DNA of 64,000 bases from an uncultured Lachnospiraceae bacterium (GCA_947564645.1 CANOCU010000004.1:62001-126000); one strand, 5' to 3'; positions 16,224 to 25,338 are shown, numbered from the stretch's first letter. Translations and numbers: made by a program. The notes: generated from the letters alone by a model not told the origin.

Positions 16224-16266
16224 CCGGATCTTGTTAGCAGGACTGTTGGGGGCAGTCCTGATCCGG
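16224..16266 (+). repeat. Long interrupted hairpin after the island
   Basis: An inner 8-bp perfect stem CAGGACTG/CAGTCCTG (16238-16245, 16253-16260) is flanked by CCGGAT/ATCCGG, with a seven-base bulge on the left side. There is no T-run after it; the T-run terminator lies 40 bases further on. It may protect the 3' end of the operon mRNA. Confidence 0.5.
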
Positions 16267-16301
16267 TGCAGGGTCTGCGCAGAGTAAAAAGCGTGTCGGT
16301 T

Positions 16302-16336
16302 ATGCGATCTTCCAATGGGGGATGGCATTCTTTTTT
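16302..16336 (+). terminator. Rho-independent terminator of the catabolic operon
   Basis: Stem ATGCGATCTTCC (16302-16313) with GGGGGATGGCAT (16317-16328), a three-base loop, two wobble pairs and one mismatch, followed by TCTTTTTT. It is the first T-tailed hairpin after the importer genes. Confidence 0.65.
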
Positions 16337-16418
16337 GATTTCTGTTAAAATACAATAGAATATGACAAAAAGCTGTTATGGAAAGCAGCATGTGGGGAAA
16401 CGGGAGTGAGAACCGAAG

Positions 16419-17402
16419 ATGATATTTAAATGTAAGAACTGCGGCGGTAATGTGGTCTATGAGCCGGGCAGGGGCAGGATGTACTGTCCGCATTGTGAGG
16501 GCGAAGACAGCGAGGAGAAAATTCAGGGAGAGTCTCTGACGCAGTGTGTCAACTGTGGCGCGCCCCTGGAAATACAGGAGTATACGTCGGCGAGCCGGTG
16601 CGGCCACTGCGGGTGTTACATCGTGTTTCAGGAGCGGGTGGAAGGAGAATACGAACCGCATATGCTGCTTCCCTTCCATATTAATAAGAATGCGGCTGTG
16701 CAGGCGTTAAACAGGGAGTTTTCCAGACGGCTCTTTACGCCTTCGGATTTCCTGTCGGAGAAGAGTCTGGAGAAAATGGAAGGGATCTATGTGCCATTCT
16801 GGCTATATGATTATCAGGCCTGCTATGATTTTACGGGCGAGGGCGTGCGGATCAGAACCTGGGTTGCGGGCAATACGGAATATACGGAGAGATCCTACTT
16901 TGAAGTGGTGCGTAAGATGGATCTGGATTTCGATAAGGTGCCGGTGGACGCTTCCTATGCCATGGAAGACGGGATCATGGATCTGATGGAACCTTACGAC
17001 TACGGGCAGCTGCAGGGCTTTGATCCTAAGTATATGTCCGGTTTCTACGGGGAAGTGTACAATCAGGCGGCGGCAGAATTAGAAGACAGGGCGAAGGAGA
17101 AATCCCGCGGCGCGTCGGAAGAGCTGCTGCAGGGATCCATGCAGGGTTACAATACGATCAGGCCCATTTACAAGAATCTTGATCTGCGGGGGAGGGGTGT
17201 CCGCTATGCGCTGATGCCGGTGTGGCAGTATGTATACCGGTATAAGGGGAAGACTTATCAGTATCATGTCAACGGACAGACCGGTAAAGTGATCGGCACG
17301 ACGCCGGTGTCGATGGAGAAAGTCTTAAGCTACAGCGTGTCCGTATTTGCGGCGGTAACGGCCATGTGTTATCTGGCGATACGGGTGCTTGAGATCTTGT
17401 GA
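16419..17402 (+). CDS. Zinc-ribbon protein with C-terminal membrane anchor, function unknown
   Basis: A 327-residue protein with two N-terminal zinc ribbons: Cys5/Cys8 with Cys23/Cys26, and Cys43/Cys46 with Cys61/Cys64. A middle region of about 220 residues follows, rich in aromatic strands (GIYVPFWLYDYQACYDF, YALMPVWQYVYRYKGKTYQYHVNGQTG), and one hydrophobic segment at about 305-325 near the C-terminus. I know this arrangement from Firmicutes proteins encoded beside TPM-domain proteins, as here, but not its biochemical role. The zinc ribbons are expected in the cytoplasm. A promoter may overlap the tail of the upstream terminator (TAGAAT at 16356). The next gene starts 23 bases after the stop, so the pair is probably co-expressed. 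Confidence 0.7.
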   Translation: MIFKCKNCGGNVVYEPGRGRMYCPHCEGEDSEEKIQGESLTQCVNCGAPLEIQEYTSASRCGHCGCYIVFQERVEGEYEPHMLLPFHINKNAAVQALNREFSRRLFTPSDFLSEKSLEKMEGIYVPFWLYDYQACYDFTGEGVRIRTWVAGNTEYTERSYFEVVRKMDLDFDKVPVDASYAMEDGIMDLMEPYDYGQLQGFDPKYMSGFYGEVYNQAAAELEDRAKEKSRGASEELLQGSMQGYNTIRPIYKNLDLRGRGVRYALMPVWQYVYRYKGKTYQYHVNGQTGKVIGTTPVSMEKVLSYSVSVFAAVTAMCYLAIRVLEIL

Positions 17403-17425
17403 GAAAAGGCGGGAAAAGAGAAGAC

Positions 17426-18295
17426 ATGAGAGAATATTTCCGGTATTTTAAATGGATGTATATTGTACTTGGCGCATTGCTTTTGGTGTATGGGTTCTTA
17501 AATGCAGGGCATCTGGCGCTGGCCAAAGCGTCCGGTCATGACAGGGACAATCAGTCCTGCACGACGACAGAGCGGGTCTTTGACTACGGGGATGTGCTGA
17601 CGGACGAAGAGGAGGAGAAGCTGCGCAGGCTGATCGCGAAGCGGGAGAAGCAGACGCGATGCGATATCGTGTTGATCACGCTGCAGGAGTCGTTGAAGGA
17701 GTATGCCAGACAGATCGAGCCGGGTGTCGGCTATGATGAGTTCGTGCGTGTCTATGCGGAACGGTTCTATGAAGAGCATAACTTCGGCTATGACAGGCCA
17801 AACGGGGACGGCATTGTGCTGGTGGACAACTGGTACAGAGAGGATGACGGGCGGATCTATACGTGGCTGTGCACTACGGGTCGGGTGAAGGAGAAGTATA
17901 CGGACGCAGCGGTGGATCATATTCTGGACAATGTGTACCGGTATGTGGAGAAGAATCCCTACAGGGCTTATAAGACCTATATCAATGATTTCTATCATGA
18001 TATGTTGGGGATACGGATCTTTACGTTCTATGTGCCGGGATATGTGCCATGGATTGTCGGATTTCTGGCGGCCGCCTTATTTGTGATCTGTAACAGGAGG
18101 TCGAAGAAGGGGGAGAAGACTACCACGGCGCTCACTTATACAGGAGGCGTGCAGCCTCGTTTCCGGGTAAGGCAGGACAGATTCCTGCGCAAGTCCGTGG
18201 TGACCCGTAAGATTCAGACAAGCAGCAGCGGCGGCGGAGGCGGACGAAGCGGCGGAGGCGGCGGCAGCCATGGCGGGGGCGGGCACAGCCGCTAG
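17426..18295 (+). CDS. TPM-domain membrane protein with glycine-rich tail
   Basis: A 289-residue protein. A hydrophobic segment near residues 9-28 serves as signal anchor, and the TPM domain (PF04536 type) covers about 45-195: VFDYGDVLTDEEEEKLRRLI opens it, and GIVLVDNWYREDDGRIYTWLCTTG is its core. A second membrane helix at about 200-225 leads to a basic tail ending in a Gly/Ser/His-rich stretch (about 265-289). TPM domains sit outside the cytoplasm and are linked to membrane-protein maturation or phosphatase-like activity; the role here is unknown. The ATG at 17426 is preferred; a GTG at 17399 overlapping the previous stop codon is possible. The pairing with the zinc-ribbon gene suggests a joint membrane function. 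Confidence 0.78.
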   Translation: MREYFRYFKWMYIVLGALLLVYGFLNAGHLALAKASGHDRDNQSCTTTERVFDYGDVLTDEEEEKLRRLIAKREKQTRCDIVLITLQESLKEYARQIEPGVGYDEFVRVYAERFYEEHNFGYDRPNGDGIVLVDNWYREDDGRIYTWLCTTGRVKEKYTDAAVDHILDNVYRYVEKNPYRAYKTYINDFYHDMLGIRIFTFYVPGYVPWIVGFLAAALFVICNRRSKKGEKTTTALTYTGGVQPRFRVRQDRFLRKSVVTRKIQTSSSGGGGGRSGGGGGSHGGGGHSR

Positions 18296-18369
18296 GCGCC
18301 TGCCCATCTTTTTGCCGCGCCGCCCGCACGTTGCGTCAGCAACAATATTCCCTGTGCGGGCGTGTGTAT

Positions 18370-18404
18370 AAAAAAACACTTCCCATGACGGCAGGAAGTG
18401 TTTT
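18370..18404 (-). terminator. Rho-independent terminator of rpsT
   Basis: Perfect 9-bp stem AACACTTCC (18375-18383) / GGAAGTGTT (18394-18402). Read on the minus strand it is followed by TTTTTT. The plus strand has a shorter TTTT tail, so it may also stop transcripts from the TPM gene. Confidence 0.85.
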
Positions 18405-18443
18405 CGTTACTATAATGCATTTATACAGAAATCGATTCTCCGA

Positions 18444-18707
18444 TTATGCCATCTTATTCACAGCAAGAGCAAGACGGGATATTTTTCTGGCAGAAGTATT
18501 CTTGTGATAAACGCCCTTCTTGGCAGCCTTGTCCAGAGCGGATGTTGCAGCAGTCAGTGCAGACTTGGCAGCTTCCTTGTCGCCCGTCTCGATGGCAGCG
18601 TATACCTTCTTGATCTGTGTCTTCACGCTGGACTTGACAGACTTGTTTCTCTCAGCCTTGGTTCTGTTCACTAAGATTCTCTTCTTGGCAGATTTGATAT
18701 TAGCCAT
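18444..18707 (-). CDS. rpsT: 30S ribosomal protein S20
   Basis: An 87-residue basic protein that binds 16S rRNA early in assembly of the small subunit. The N-terminus MANIKSAKKRILVNRTKAER and the internal ALDKAAKKGVYHKNTSARKISRLA are diagnostic for bS20. The start is ATG at 18707 after GGAGGTG; an upstream in-frame GTG at 18713 lies too close to that site. It is a single-gene unit on the minus strand with its own promoter and terminator, divergent from gpr, an arrangement often seen in Firmicutes, where rpsT sits beside gpr. Confidence 0.97.
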   Translation of the reverse strand: MANIKSAKKRILVNRTKAERNKSVKSSVKTQIKKVYAAIETGDKEAAKSALTAATSALDKAAKKGVYHKNTSARKISRLALAVNKMA

Positions 18708-19012
18708 GATCACACCTCCGATTGAATTTTCTTTACTTTATTAGGACGTGTCTCATTAAAGCCGGACACGGACGTTTTAATGGAAACACACGCATATTAT
18801 TGTAGTTTATGAGATTGATGATGTCAATACATATTTTGTTTATTTTTGCAAAAAATAGAAAAGAGTTTCTTATGGAAAAAAGCAATTTAATAAGATACGC
18901 ATATTAATAGTAGTAAGAGATAGTAAACGGAATTTTTAATATCGGCCCGCCAGGCAGCAGGTTGTGCATCATGAGAGTTTACTATAAAAATGCGGGAAAT
19001 GAGGAGAAGGAT
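18708..19012. other. Divergent rpsT / gpr intergenic region
   Basis: About 305 bases without a gene. It contains the rpsT promoter (18799-18827) and, in the rpsT leader, a small hairpin CGTGTC (18747-18752) / GACACG (18765-18770) that could take part in autogenous control by S20, though that is unproven. I could not find a convincing forespore (sigma-F/G) promoter for gpr. Confidence 0.5.
18799..18827 (-). promoter_or_regulatory. Sigma-A promoter of rpsT
   Basis: Minus strand: TTGACA (18827-18822), 17-bp spacer, TACAAT (18804-18799), 92 bases before the start codon. The boxes are near-perfect consensus, as expected for a ribosomal protein gene. Confidence 0.85.
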
Positions 19013-19882
19013 ATGGACAGCTGGTCAACAGTCAGGACTGACTTGGCGTTGGAAGCCAGAGAAAGTGTGGAAGAGAAGGCGGAGGGACTGCATGGCGTCA
19101 CGGTGGAAGAGGAGTATGATAAGGCCGGGGACGTGCATATCACGAAAGTGGTGATCGAGACGAAGAACGGCGCGAAGATGCTGGGAAAACCGATGGGTAT
19201 CTATATTACGCTGGAAGCGCCGACCATGACGGAACCGGAAGAAGACTATCATCAGGAGATATCGGAAGTACTGGCGAGGCAGCTTCGGAGCGTGCTGCCG
19301 GATCCGGACAAAGAACAGTCGATCCTGGTAGTTGGCCTGGGCAACCGGGAGGTGACGGCAGATTCCCTGGGACCGAATGTGGTCGATAATCTGTTAGTCA
19401 ACCGGCATATCGTGAAGGAGTACGGCAAGGTGGCCTACAACCGTTCGAAGATGCATCAGGTCAGCAGTCTGGTACCCGGGGTTATGGCGAAGACGGGTAT
19501 GGAATCGGCGGAGATCATCCGCGGTGTCATCGGTGAGACCAAACCGGATTTGGTGATCGTGATCGATGCCCTGGCGGCGCGTTCCACGAAGCGGCTTAAC
19601 CGCACGATCCAGATTACCAATACGGGCATTCACCCGGGATCGGGGGTGGGGAATCACCGCAATGCCATCACCCAGGAAAGTCTTCATGTGCCGGTGCTGG
19701 CGCTTGGGGTACCGACGGTGGTGGATGCGGCGACGATCGTCGGGGATGCCATGGGAGAGCGGCCGGTGGCGCTTAAGGAACTGAATAATATGTATGTTAC
19801 GACCAAGGACGTGGATCAGCAGATCCAGCAGATCAGTCATATTATCTGTGACGGTATCAATAAGGCGCTGGACACCGTTTAA
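19013..19882 (+). CDS. gpr: GPR endopeptidase (spore protease)
   Basis: Degrades small acid-soluble spore proteins during germination; made in the forespore as an inactive zymogen and activated by autoprocessing near the N-terminus. The 289-residue product begins MDSWSTVRTDLALEARE, matching the propeptide/mature boundary region of the family (xxxRTDLAxE). VVGLGNREVTADSLGPNVV and VIVIDALAARS contain the conserved acidic residues of this atypical aspartic protease, and GIHPGSGVGNHRNAI is a further family block. The start is the ATG after GAGGAGAAGGAT; an ATG 51 bases upstream gives a non-family extension. It is followed after 45 bases by spoIIP, the same order as in Bacillus. Confidence 0.95.
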   Translation: MDSWSTVRTDLALEARESVEEKAEGLHGVTVEEEYDKAGDVHITKVVIETKNGAKMLGKPMGIYITLEAPTMTEPEEDYHQEISEVLARQLRSVLPDPDKEQSILVVGLGNREVTADSLGPNVVDNLLVNRHIVKEYGKVAYNRSKMHQVSSLVPGVMAKTGMESAEIIRGVIGETKPDLVIVIDALAARSTKRLNRTIQITNTGIHPGSGVGNHRNAITQESLHVPVLALGVPTVVDAATIVGDAMGERPVALKELNNMYVTTKDVDQQIQQISHIICDGINKALDTV

Positions 19883-19927
19883 TCTTATGGCATGAAGTCC
19901 TATTGGGAACGCATATAATATTTTAGT

Positions 19928-21232
19928 ATGAATAAGAAAAAATTTTTAATGCGACTTATTATAATAGCGCTTGTTATTGTATCTGCGTTTCTTGTTCTGT
20001 CAGAGGTTCTGGAGAGTATGTCCGGGTCAAAAGACAGGGAAAAAACGTTTCCGGGGTGGCTGCAGGGCATCATAATGGAGCCATATCTCCCCGGTATACA
20101 TAGAATGAACCGGGGAGCGGAGGGACAGATCGCCGGGACGATCAGGGAACGGTGGCTGTTTAACGAGTATCCTGTTTTTTTGTACAAGATGGAGACGAAG
20201 GACGATGAGCTTGCGATGGAGAGCGACTATGAAAGGCTGATGATGCTGGAAGGGAGTGATGAGGACAATAAGGCGATCGCACAGGACGATCTGGAATATG
20301 GTGAGGATGCAATGCATTTGGAGCAGGGGCTTGCGGATGCGCTTCTTGCGGAGAACGGTATGTATCTGGAGAACCAGTCGGCCATGCAGGATGTGCCGGA
20401 AGTCGAAGAGCAGATGTCTGCAAACACGCCGGAGGGATTTATGCCGGTAGGAACGAAGAGCTACAGCTACCGATGGGAGGATCTGCAGGAATATACGGAT
20501 CTGGTCAAGGCTTTCTATGCCATAGACAGTACGACGAAGGCAGGCGGAGAACTTCTGAATGCCAAAGACCTGCTTTCTAAGGACATGCGTCTGACGACGG
20601 GAACGGATGGCCCGCAGATCCTGATCTATCATACCCATGCCCAGGAGGCGTTTACGGATTCCGTGCCGGGTGACGAATCTACCAGTATCGTCGGGGTGGG
20701 GGAATACCTGGCATCGATCCTCAGGGAGCGTTATGGATATCAGGTGATGCATCATACGGAGAGTTTCGATCAGGAGTCGAGAGATTATGCCTACGGGAAT
20801 GCCCTGCCTGTCATCGAACAGCTGCTGGCGCAGCATCCGACCATAGAGGTGGTGATCGATCTGCACAGGGACGCCATGCCGGAGGATCGAAGACTGGTCA
20901 TGGAGCTGCAGGGAAGGCCCACGGCACAGATCATGTTCTTTAACGGCTTAAGTCGTACGGCCAAGGGGGAGATCGAGTATCTGGAGAATCCGTATCTTGC
21001 CGATAATCTGGCCTTTTCCTTTCAGATGCAGGCGGCCTGTAATGAGTATTATCCGGGACTTGCCAGGAGGATCTATCTGAAAGCGTACCGCTATAACATG
21101 CATCTTTGCCCGAAGACGCTGCTGATCGAGCTGGGGGCACAGAATAATACCGTGGAGGAGATGAAGAACGCCTGCGAGCCGCTGGCGCATGTGCTCGATC
21201 TGGTCCTTAGCGGGGAGGAACCGAAGCGCTGA
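19928..21232 (+). CDS. spoIIP: Stage II sporulation protein P
   Basis: Cell-wall amidase/endopeptidase acting with SpoIID and SpoIIM to thin septal peptidoglycan and drive engulfment of the forespore. The 434-residue protein has an N-terminal membrane anchor (about 8-28) and an extracytoplasmic catalytic domain from about 225. Metal-binding residues are suggested by LIYHTHAQEAFTDS, IDLHRDAMPEDRR and the C-terminal LIELGAQNNTVEEM glutamate. No Shine-Dalgarno sequence precedes the ATG. A CATATAAT element at 19912-19919, close to a sigma-E -10 box, ends only eight bases before the start, so a very short or absent leader is possible. Otherwise it may be translated from a gpr-spoIIP transcript. 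Confidence 0.92.
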   Translation: MNKKKFLMRLIIIALVIVSAFLVLSEVLESMSGSKDREKTFPGWLQGIIMEPYLPGIHRMNRGAEGQIAGTIRERWLFNEYPVFLYKMETKDDELAMESDYERLMMLEGSDEDNKAIAQDDLEYGEDAMHLEQGLADALLAENGMYLENQSAMQDVPEVEEQMSANTPEGFMPVGTKSYSYRWEDLQEYTDLVKAFYAIDSTTKAGGELLNAKDLLSKDMRLTTGTDGPQILIYHTHAQEAFTDSVPGDESTSIVGVGEYLASILRERYGYQVMHHTESFDQESRDYAYGNALPVIEQLLAQHPTIEVVIDLHRDAMPEDRRLVMELQGRPTAQIMFFNGLSRTAKGEIEYLENPYLADNLAFSFQMQAACNEYYPGLARRIYLKAYRYNMHLCPKTLLIELGAQNNTVEEMKNACEPLAHVLDLVLSGEEPKR

Positions 21233-21327
21233 CGTCCTGTCTTTCATAAAACTGGCTGCTTGGAGTAGACAGCATTTCAACGATTTGATATACTGTTTCC
21301 TGTGTTACAGTTTGTAAGGAGGACAAT

Positions 21328-23142
21328 ATGGCAGCCATAGACCAGAGCAAGATCAGAAATTTTTGTATAGTAGCCCATATCGACCATGGTAAATCCACGC
21401 TGGCAGACAGGATCATAGAGCAGACGGGACTTCTGACCAGCAGAGAGATGCAGGCCCAGGTCCTGGACAATATGGAACTGGAACGGGAGCGCGGCATTAC
21501 GATCAAGGCGCAGACGGTGCGCATTATCTACAATGCCAAGGACGGAAACGAATATATCTTCAACTTGATCGATACCCCCGGTCATGTAGATTTCAATTAC
21601 GAGGTGAGTCGTTCACTGGCGGCCTGTGACGGCGCCATTCTGGTGGTGGATGCGGCCCAGGGCATTGAGGCGCAGACGCTGGCCAATGTCTATCTGGCAT
21701 TAGACCACGACCTGGACGTGTTCCCGGTCATCAATAAGATCGATCTGCCCAGTGCGGATCCGGAGCGGGTCAGGAACGAGATCGAGGATGTGATCGGCAT
21801 CGAGGCGCAGGATGCGCCGCTGATCTCGGCGAAGAACGGAATCGGGATCGAGGAAGTGTTAGAGGCGGTGGTGGAGAAGATACCGGCACCGGGCGGCAGT
21901 CCGGACAACCCGCTCCAGGCGCTTATCTTTGACTCCGTGTATGACTCCTATAAGGGCGTGATCGTCTTCTGCCGTATCATGGAAGGGCGGGTGTCAAAAG
22001 GTACTTCCATCCGGATGATGGCTACGAATGCCACGGCGGAGGTAGTGGAAGTGGGCTATTTCGGAGCCGGACAGTTTATCCCCTGTGAAGAACTCTCGGC
22101 AGGCATGGTGGGGTACCTGACAGCCTCGATCAAGAATGTCAAGGACACCGCGGTGGGTGATACGATAACGGATGTGAGCCGTCCCTGCGCGGAACCGCTT
22201 CCCGGATATAAGAAGGTCAACTCCATGGTATTCTGCGGCATGTATCCGGCGGACGGAGCCAAATATCCGGATCTTCGGGACGCGCTTGAGAAGCTGCAGC
22301 TCAATGACGCTTCCCTGCACTATGAGCCGGAGACATCCATTGCGCTTGGATTCGGGTTTCGCTGCGGCTTCCTGGGGCTTCTGCATCTGGAGATCATACA
22401 GGAGCGGCTGGAGCGGGAATATAATCTGGACCTGGTGACGACCGCACCGGGTGTTATTTACAGAGTGCACAAGACGGACGGGGAAATGATTGAACTGACC
22501 AATCCCTCGAATCTGCCGGATCCGGCGCAGATCGAATTTATGGAAGAACCGGTAGTCAGCGCAGAGATCATGGTGACGACCGAGTTTATCGGTTCGATCA
22601 TGCAGCTTTGTCAGGAGAGACGGGGCCGCTACATCAGCACCGAATATATCGAGGCTTCGAGAGCGCTGCTTAAGTATGAACTGCCCTTAAACGAGATCAT
22701 CTATGATTTCTTCGACGCGCTGAAGTCACGTTCCAGGGGGTATGCTTCTTTTGACTATGAGCTGAAGGGCTATGAGGAGTCGAAACTGGTGAAGCTTGAT
22801 ATTCTCATCAATCATGACGAGGTGGATGCACTGTCTTTTATCGTCCACGCGGACAGCGCCTATGAGAGGGGCCGGCGGATGTGTGAGAAGTTAAAGGATG
22901 AGATTCCCAGACACCTGTTTGAGATCCCGATCCAGGCGGCGGTAGGCGGCAAGATCATCGCCAGGGAGACCGTGAAGGCCATGCGTAAGGATGTGCTTGC
23001 CAAGTGTTATGGCGGTGATATCACCCGTAAGAAGAAGCTTCTCGAGAAGCAGAAGGAAGGTAAGAAGCGTATGCGGCAGGTAGGTAATGTGGAGATTCCG
23101 CAGAGCGCCTTCATGAGCGTATTGAAGCTGGATGACAAGTAG
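21328..23142 (+). CDS. lepA: Elongation factor 4 (LepA), ribosomal back-translocase GTPase
   Basis: A 604-residue translational GTPase that acts on the ribosome, implicated in reversing faulty translocation and in 30S assembly. GTPase motifs are visible: G1 AHIDHGKST, switch [14 protein letters not shown] and [13 protein letters not shown]. Domains II and III follow ([18 protein letters not shown] is a LepA signature), then the elongation-factor G-like V domain and the LepA-specific C-terminal domain ([25 protein letters not shown]). It lacks the EF-G domain IV, as expected. Start after AAGGAGGACAAT. It is followed within 60 bases by hemW, a common Gram-positive neighbourhood. Confidence 0.98.
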   Translation: MAAIDQSKIRNFCIVAHIDHGKSTLADRIIEQTGLLTSREMQAQVLDNMELERERGITIKAQTVRIIYNAKDGNEYIFNLIDTPGHVDFNYEVSRSLAACDGAILVVDAAQGIEAQTLANVYLALDHDLDVFPVINKIDLPSADPERVRNEIEDVIGIEAQDAPLISAKNGIGIEEVLEAVVEKIPAPGGSPDNPLQALIFDSVYDSYKGVIVFCRIMEGRVSKGTSIRMMATNATAEVVEVGYFGAGQFIPCEELSAGMVGYLTASIKNVKDTAVGDTITDVSRPCAEPLPGYKKVNSMVFCGMYPADGAKYPDLRDALEKLQLNDASLHYEPETSIALGFGFRCGFLGLLHLEIIQERLEREYNLDLVTTAPGVIYRVHKTDGEMIELTNPSNLPDPAQIEFMEEPVVSAEIMVTTEFIGSIMQLCQERRGRYISTEYIEASRALLKYELPLNEIIYDFFDALKSRSRGYASFDYELKGYEESKLVKLDILINHDEVDALSFIVHADSAYERGRRMCEKLKDEIPRHLFEIPIQAAVGGKIIARETVKAMRKDVLAKCYGGDITRKKKLLEKQKEGKKRMRQVGNVEIPQSAFMSVLKLDDK

Positions 23143-23200
23143 GGACCGCAGTAGGACAAGGCGTATACTTTTAAGGCAAACGATCAGACAGGAGCAGCAG

Positions 23201-24406
23201 ATGAGAGAGCTGAGCATTTATATTCACATTCCGTTTTGTGTCAGGAAATGCCTCTACTGTGATTTCCTGTCTTTTCCTGTGTCGGAAGAACGGGATGCGG
23301 GAAAGATTGAAAGTTATGTAAACCTATTGAAACGTGAGATCGAAGAGCAGGCTGTCCGGTACAGGGATCATCGGGTCATTTCCGTCTTCTGGGGCGGCGG
23401 AACGCCGTCGCTTCTTAAGACAGAGGCGATAGCCGGGATCATGGAGACATTGTATGGCAGCTATCACATGGCGGCGGATGCGGAGATCACGATCGAGGCT
23501 AACCCGGGTACCGTGACGCCGGACAGGATGCAGGGATACATAACAGCTGGTATTAATCGTATCAGTATCGGTCTGCAGTCTGCAGACGACGAGGAGCTTG
23601 CGCGGATCGGCCGGATCCATGACTACCGGATGTTTCTGGAGACCTATGGACTGGCGCGTGCGGCGGGATTTCGGAATATCAACATCGATCTGATGGCGGC
23701 GCTGCCGGGACAGAGCGTGGCGTCTTACCGGAATACGCTTGAGCGGGCGGCGGCGCTTGAGCCGGAGCATATCTCCGCCTACAGCCTGATCCTCGAGGAG
23801 GGCACGCACCTTTATGAGAGGCAGGAGGATTACCGGTTCCCCACGGAGGAAGAAGACAGACAGATGTATCTGCTAACGGAAGCATATCTTTCTTCCCGGG
23901 GCTATCACAGATACGAGATCTCCAATTACGCGCTGGACGGGTATGAGTGCAGACATAATAAGGTGTACTGGCAGCGCGGGGATTATGTGGGATTCGGGCT
24001 GGGGGCGGCTTCCATGGCAGGGAATGTGCGGTGGAGCAATCCGGCGGACTTCGGGGCATATGAGGCATATATCGCAGGCATGAGGCATGGAGACGTCCGG
24101 ACGGTCTGCCACGAAGAACGGCAGGAGTATAAGGAAGAGACAGGCAGTTTCCAGGAGCAGCAGATTCTGACGAAGAAGGAACAGATGGAAGAATTCATGT
24201 TTCTGGGACTGCGTCTGATGTGCGGGGTCAGCAGAACGGAATTTGCAGCGCAGTTCGGATGGCAGATCGAGGATGTGTACGGGGATGTACTGAGCCGGTT
24301 GTACAGACAGGAACTGCTTGTGCGCGCATCCGACCGTATCCGGCTGACGGCAAGGGGCATCGATGTGAGCAATTATGTGATGGCCGAATTTTTATTGGAT
24401 CCGTGA
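23201..24406 (+). CDS. hemW: HemW-like radical SAM protein (coproporphyrinogen III oxidase-related)
   Basis: A 401-residue radical SAM protein. The cluster motif CVRKCLYC (Cys13, Cys17, Cys20) binds a 4Fe-4S cluster, and SAM-binding segments such as FWGGGTPSLL and ITIEANPGTV follow. HemW proteins bind haem and insert it into targets; many are annotated as oxygen-independent coproporphyrinogen oxidase but lack the extra cysteine of true HemN (CxxxCxxC without the following CxC), as here. The C-terminal HemN domain covers about 290-395. The ATG follows GACAGGAGCAGCAG; the frame is open upstream into the lepA end, but that extension is not family-like. It probably shares the lepA transcript. Confidence 0.9.
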   Translation: MRELSIYIHIPFCVRKCLYCDFLSFPVSEERDAGKIESYVNLLKREIEEQAVRYRDHRVISVFWGGGTPSLLKTEAIAGIMETLYGSYHMAADAEITIEANPGTVTPDRMQGYITAGINRISIGLQSADDEELARIGRIHDYRMFLETYGLARAAGFRNINIDLMAALPGQSVASYRNTLERAAALEPEHISAYSLILEEGTHLYERQEDYRFPTEEEDRQMYLLTEAYLSSRGYHRYEISNYALDGYECRHNKVYWQRGDYVGFGLGAASMAGNVRWSNPADFGAYEAYIAGMRHGDVRTVCHEERQEYKEETGSFQEQQILTKKEQMEEFMFLGLRLMCGVSRTEFAAQFGWQIEDVYGDVLSRLYRQELLVRASDRIRLTARGIDVSNYVMAEFLLDP

Positions 24407-24457
24407 GCGTAATACCGAAAGCGGCGCGATAGGCATGGGCTATTTTCAGGTGGAAAG

Positions 24458-24487
24458 GCACTTAAGATACCAACGGTTCATAGAATA
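24458..24487 (+). promoter_or_regulatory. Candidate mother-cell (sigma-E/sigma-K) promoter of sigK
   Basis: The -10-like element CATAGAATA (24479-24487) fits CATAnnnTA perfectly. Upstream GCACTTA (24458-24464) provides a sigma-E-like -35 at 14 bp, and its AC (24460-24461) a sigma-K-like -35 at 17 bp. The predicted start, near 24494, leaves a short leader containing the ribosome-binding site. Confidence 0.5.
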
Positions 24488-24513
24488 GAGTAAATGAACT
24501 TTGGGGGCTTCTT

Positions 24514-25149
24514 TTGAAGACATTTAAGCAACCGTTAACTGCGAAGGAAGAGGCCGTATACTTAAATCTAATGGAGACAGGCAGCGAAGCGGAGCGGGCA
24601 TGGGCCAAGGAGACGCTGATCGAACATAACCTTCGCCTGGTTGCCCATATAGCCAAGAAGTATCAGAATGTGGACGAAGAGACGGAAGATATGATATCGA
24701 TCGGCACGATCGGTCTGATCAAGGCAATCGATTCTTTCGATTCCGGCAAGGGAAAGCTGAGTACTTACGCATCGCGATGTATTGACAATGAGCTTTTGAT
24801 GTTCCTGCGCGCCCGCAAGAAGATTTCCAGAGAAGTTTCCTTGTATGAACCGATCGGGACGGACCGGGAAGGAAACGAGATCAATCTGTTGGATGTCATA
24901 GAGCAGGAGCAGGTTGACGTAGTCGACAGACTGGAGGCGGAGAGCAGGCTGAGCAGGTTGTCAGGACTGATCCATGATACGCTGAACGAGAGAGAGCGGG
25001 AGATCATCATACTGCGGTATGGGCTGACGAGTGAATATGAAGTGACACAGCGGGAGATCGGCCGCAAGCTCGGGATTTCCAGAAGCTACGTCTCGCGGAT
25101 CGAGAAAAGGGCGCTTGAAAAACTGCGGGAGGCATACGAGACACCATAG
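24514..25149 (+). CDS. sigK: Sporulation sigma factor SigK, without pro-sequence
   Basis: Late mother-cell RNA polymerase sigma factor. At 211 residues, region 2 is LIEHNLRLVAHIAKKYQN ... DMISIGTIGLIKAIDSFD ... YASRCIDNELLMFLRARKK, and region 4 is REREIIILRYGLTSEYEVTQREIGRKLGISRSYVSRIEKRA. The KTFKQPLTAKEEAVYL N-terminus matches mature SigK. The start is TTG, with GGGGG six bases upstream; no ATG lies between the upstream in-frame stop at 24481 and this codon. So there is no room for the roughly 20-residue membrane pro-sequence of Bacillus pro-sigma-K. The gene is intact, with no skin-type insertion. Close relatives SigE and SigG are less likely because of the N-terminus and the absence of spoIIGA or sigE neighbours. 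Confidence 0.85.
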   Translation: MKTFKQPLTAKEEAVYLNLMETGSEAERAWAKETLIEHNLRLVAHIAKKYQNVDEETEDMISIGTIGLIKAIDSFDSGKGKLSTYASRCIDNELLMFLRARKKISREVSLYEPIGTDREGNEINLLDVIEQEQVDVVDRLEAESRLSRLSGLIHDTLNEREREIIILRYGLTSEYEVTQREIGRKLGISRSYVSRIEKRALEKLREAYETP

Positions 25150-25262
25150 AAGGAGAGACAAAAGAGCAATAAAAAGAGATGCGAGAGCGGTCATAAGAAG
25201 ACGAAAAGGGGAGGCTGACAGCCGGCCGGGGCAAAGAGAAAGCCGGCGGACATGAAATTCGA

Positions 25263-25302
25263 AAGAACCTCGTTAAGTGCGGCGCTTTCAGGAGGTTCTT
25301 TT
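25263..25302 (+). terminator. Possible terminator after sigK
   Basis: A 9-bp stem AAGAACCTC (25263-25271) / GAGGTTCTT (25292-25300), 20-base loop, then a short TT continuation (four Ts in all). The weak T-tract keeps confidence low. Confidence 0.45.
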
Positions 25303-25338
25303 GGAGTATGTTCCGGGATTCAGGGGTCCGAAAATGTG

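Noticed and set aside
18899-18930. GCATA element upstream of gpr as a forespore promoter
   Set aside because: The -35-like half is present, but no matching sigma-F or sigma-G -10 box occurs at the right distance.
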